5,562 nt of DNA from Candidatus Zixiibacteriota bacterium (GTDB lineage: Bacteria; Zixibacteria; MSB-5A5; GN15; PGXB01). The stretch lies in contig JAPLUS010000159.1 of assembly GCA_026397495.1 (NCBI GenBank), positions 1 through 5,562 on the forward strand, in the 5' to 3' direction. The notes under the pieces are model-generated. The model was not told where the DNA came from, did not search any database, and saw only the letters and a list, made by a program, of their open reading frames with translations. Position numbers and translations under genes: made by a program. How positions within the stretch are numbered: position 1 is the stretch's first letter; each line of letters begins with the position of its first letter. Below, in pieces: positions 5,562 to 5,562 of the stretch.

Positions 5562-5562
5562 A

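Overview
This is a bacterial chromosomal window, dominated by one strand. Reading along the minus strand (from right to left) it carries phosphofructokinase (pfkA), then gap, pgk, tpiA, secG and a tRNA-Leu(GAG). The products are full length with intact catalytic motifs, so this is core housekeeping DNA. The remaining 700 bases at the left end point the other way (plus strand) and are different: a 37-codon ORF of unknown identity, a short G-run-rich promoter-like stretch with a strong dyad, and a conserved-looking but apparently frameshifted ORF that converges on the tRNA.

The source is clearly bacterial: SecG, Shine-Dalgarno sites, and a long-variable-arm tRNA-Leu without an encoded CCA. Base composition is moderate and intergenic DNA is AT-rich. 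The phylum cannot be fixed from the sequence alone. The gap-pgk-tpiA-secG order and the 'group III' style phosphofructokinase would fit an uncultured or environmental Gram-negative lineage; that is only a guess.

Right part (about 4475-5562): pfkA has the Asp/Lys signature expected of a pyrophosphate-dependent enzyme. A 227-base AT-rich spacer then leads to gap. Middle (1245-4247): gap, pgk and tpiA encode three enzymes of triose-phosphate metabolism. gap has a textbook Shine-Dalgarno site, a perfect 10-bp hairpin lies between gap and pgk, and pgk and tpiA overlap by 10 bases. Then secG follows tpiA by 15 bases, with a TTG start, and the tRNA follows secG by 30 bases. gap to secG looks like one operon, possibly running into the tRNA.

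Together, the four enzymes cover fructose-6-phosphate phosphorylation and triose-phosphate conversion to 3-phosphoglycerate (aldolase is not in the window). secG and the tRNA are unrelated passengers, but the secG-tRNA-Leu(GAG) pairing also exists in E. coli. I found no CRISPR array, insertion sequence with a transposase gene, or obvious novel system. The best second-look items are the predicted cofactor of the phosphofructokinase, the frameshifted left-end ORF with its dyad, and the gap-pgk hairpin.
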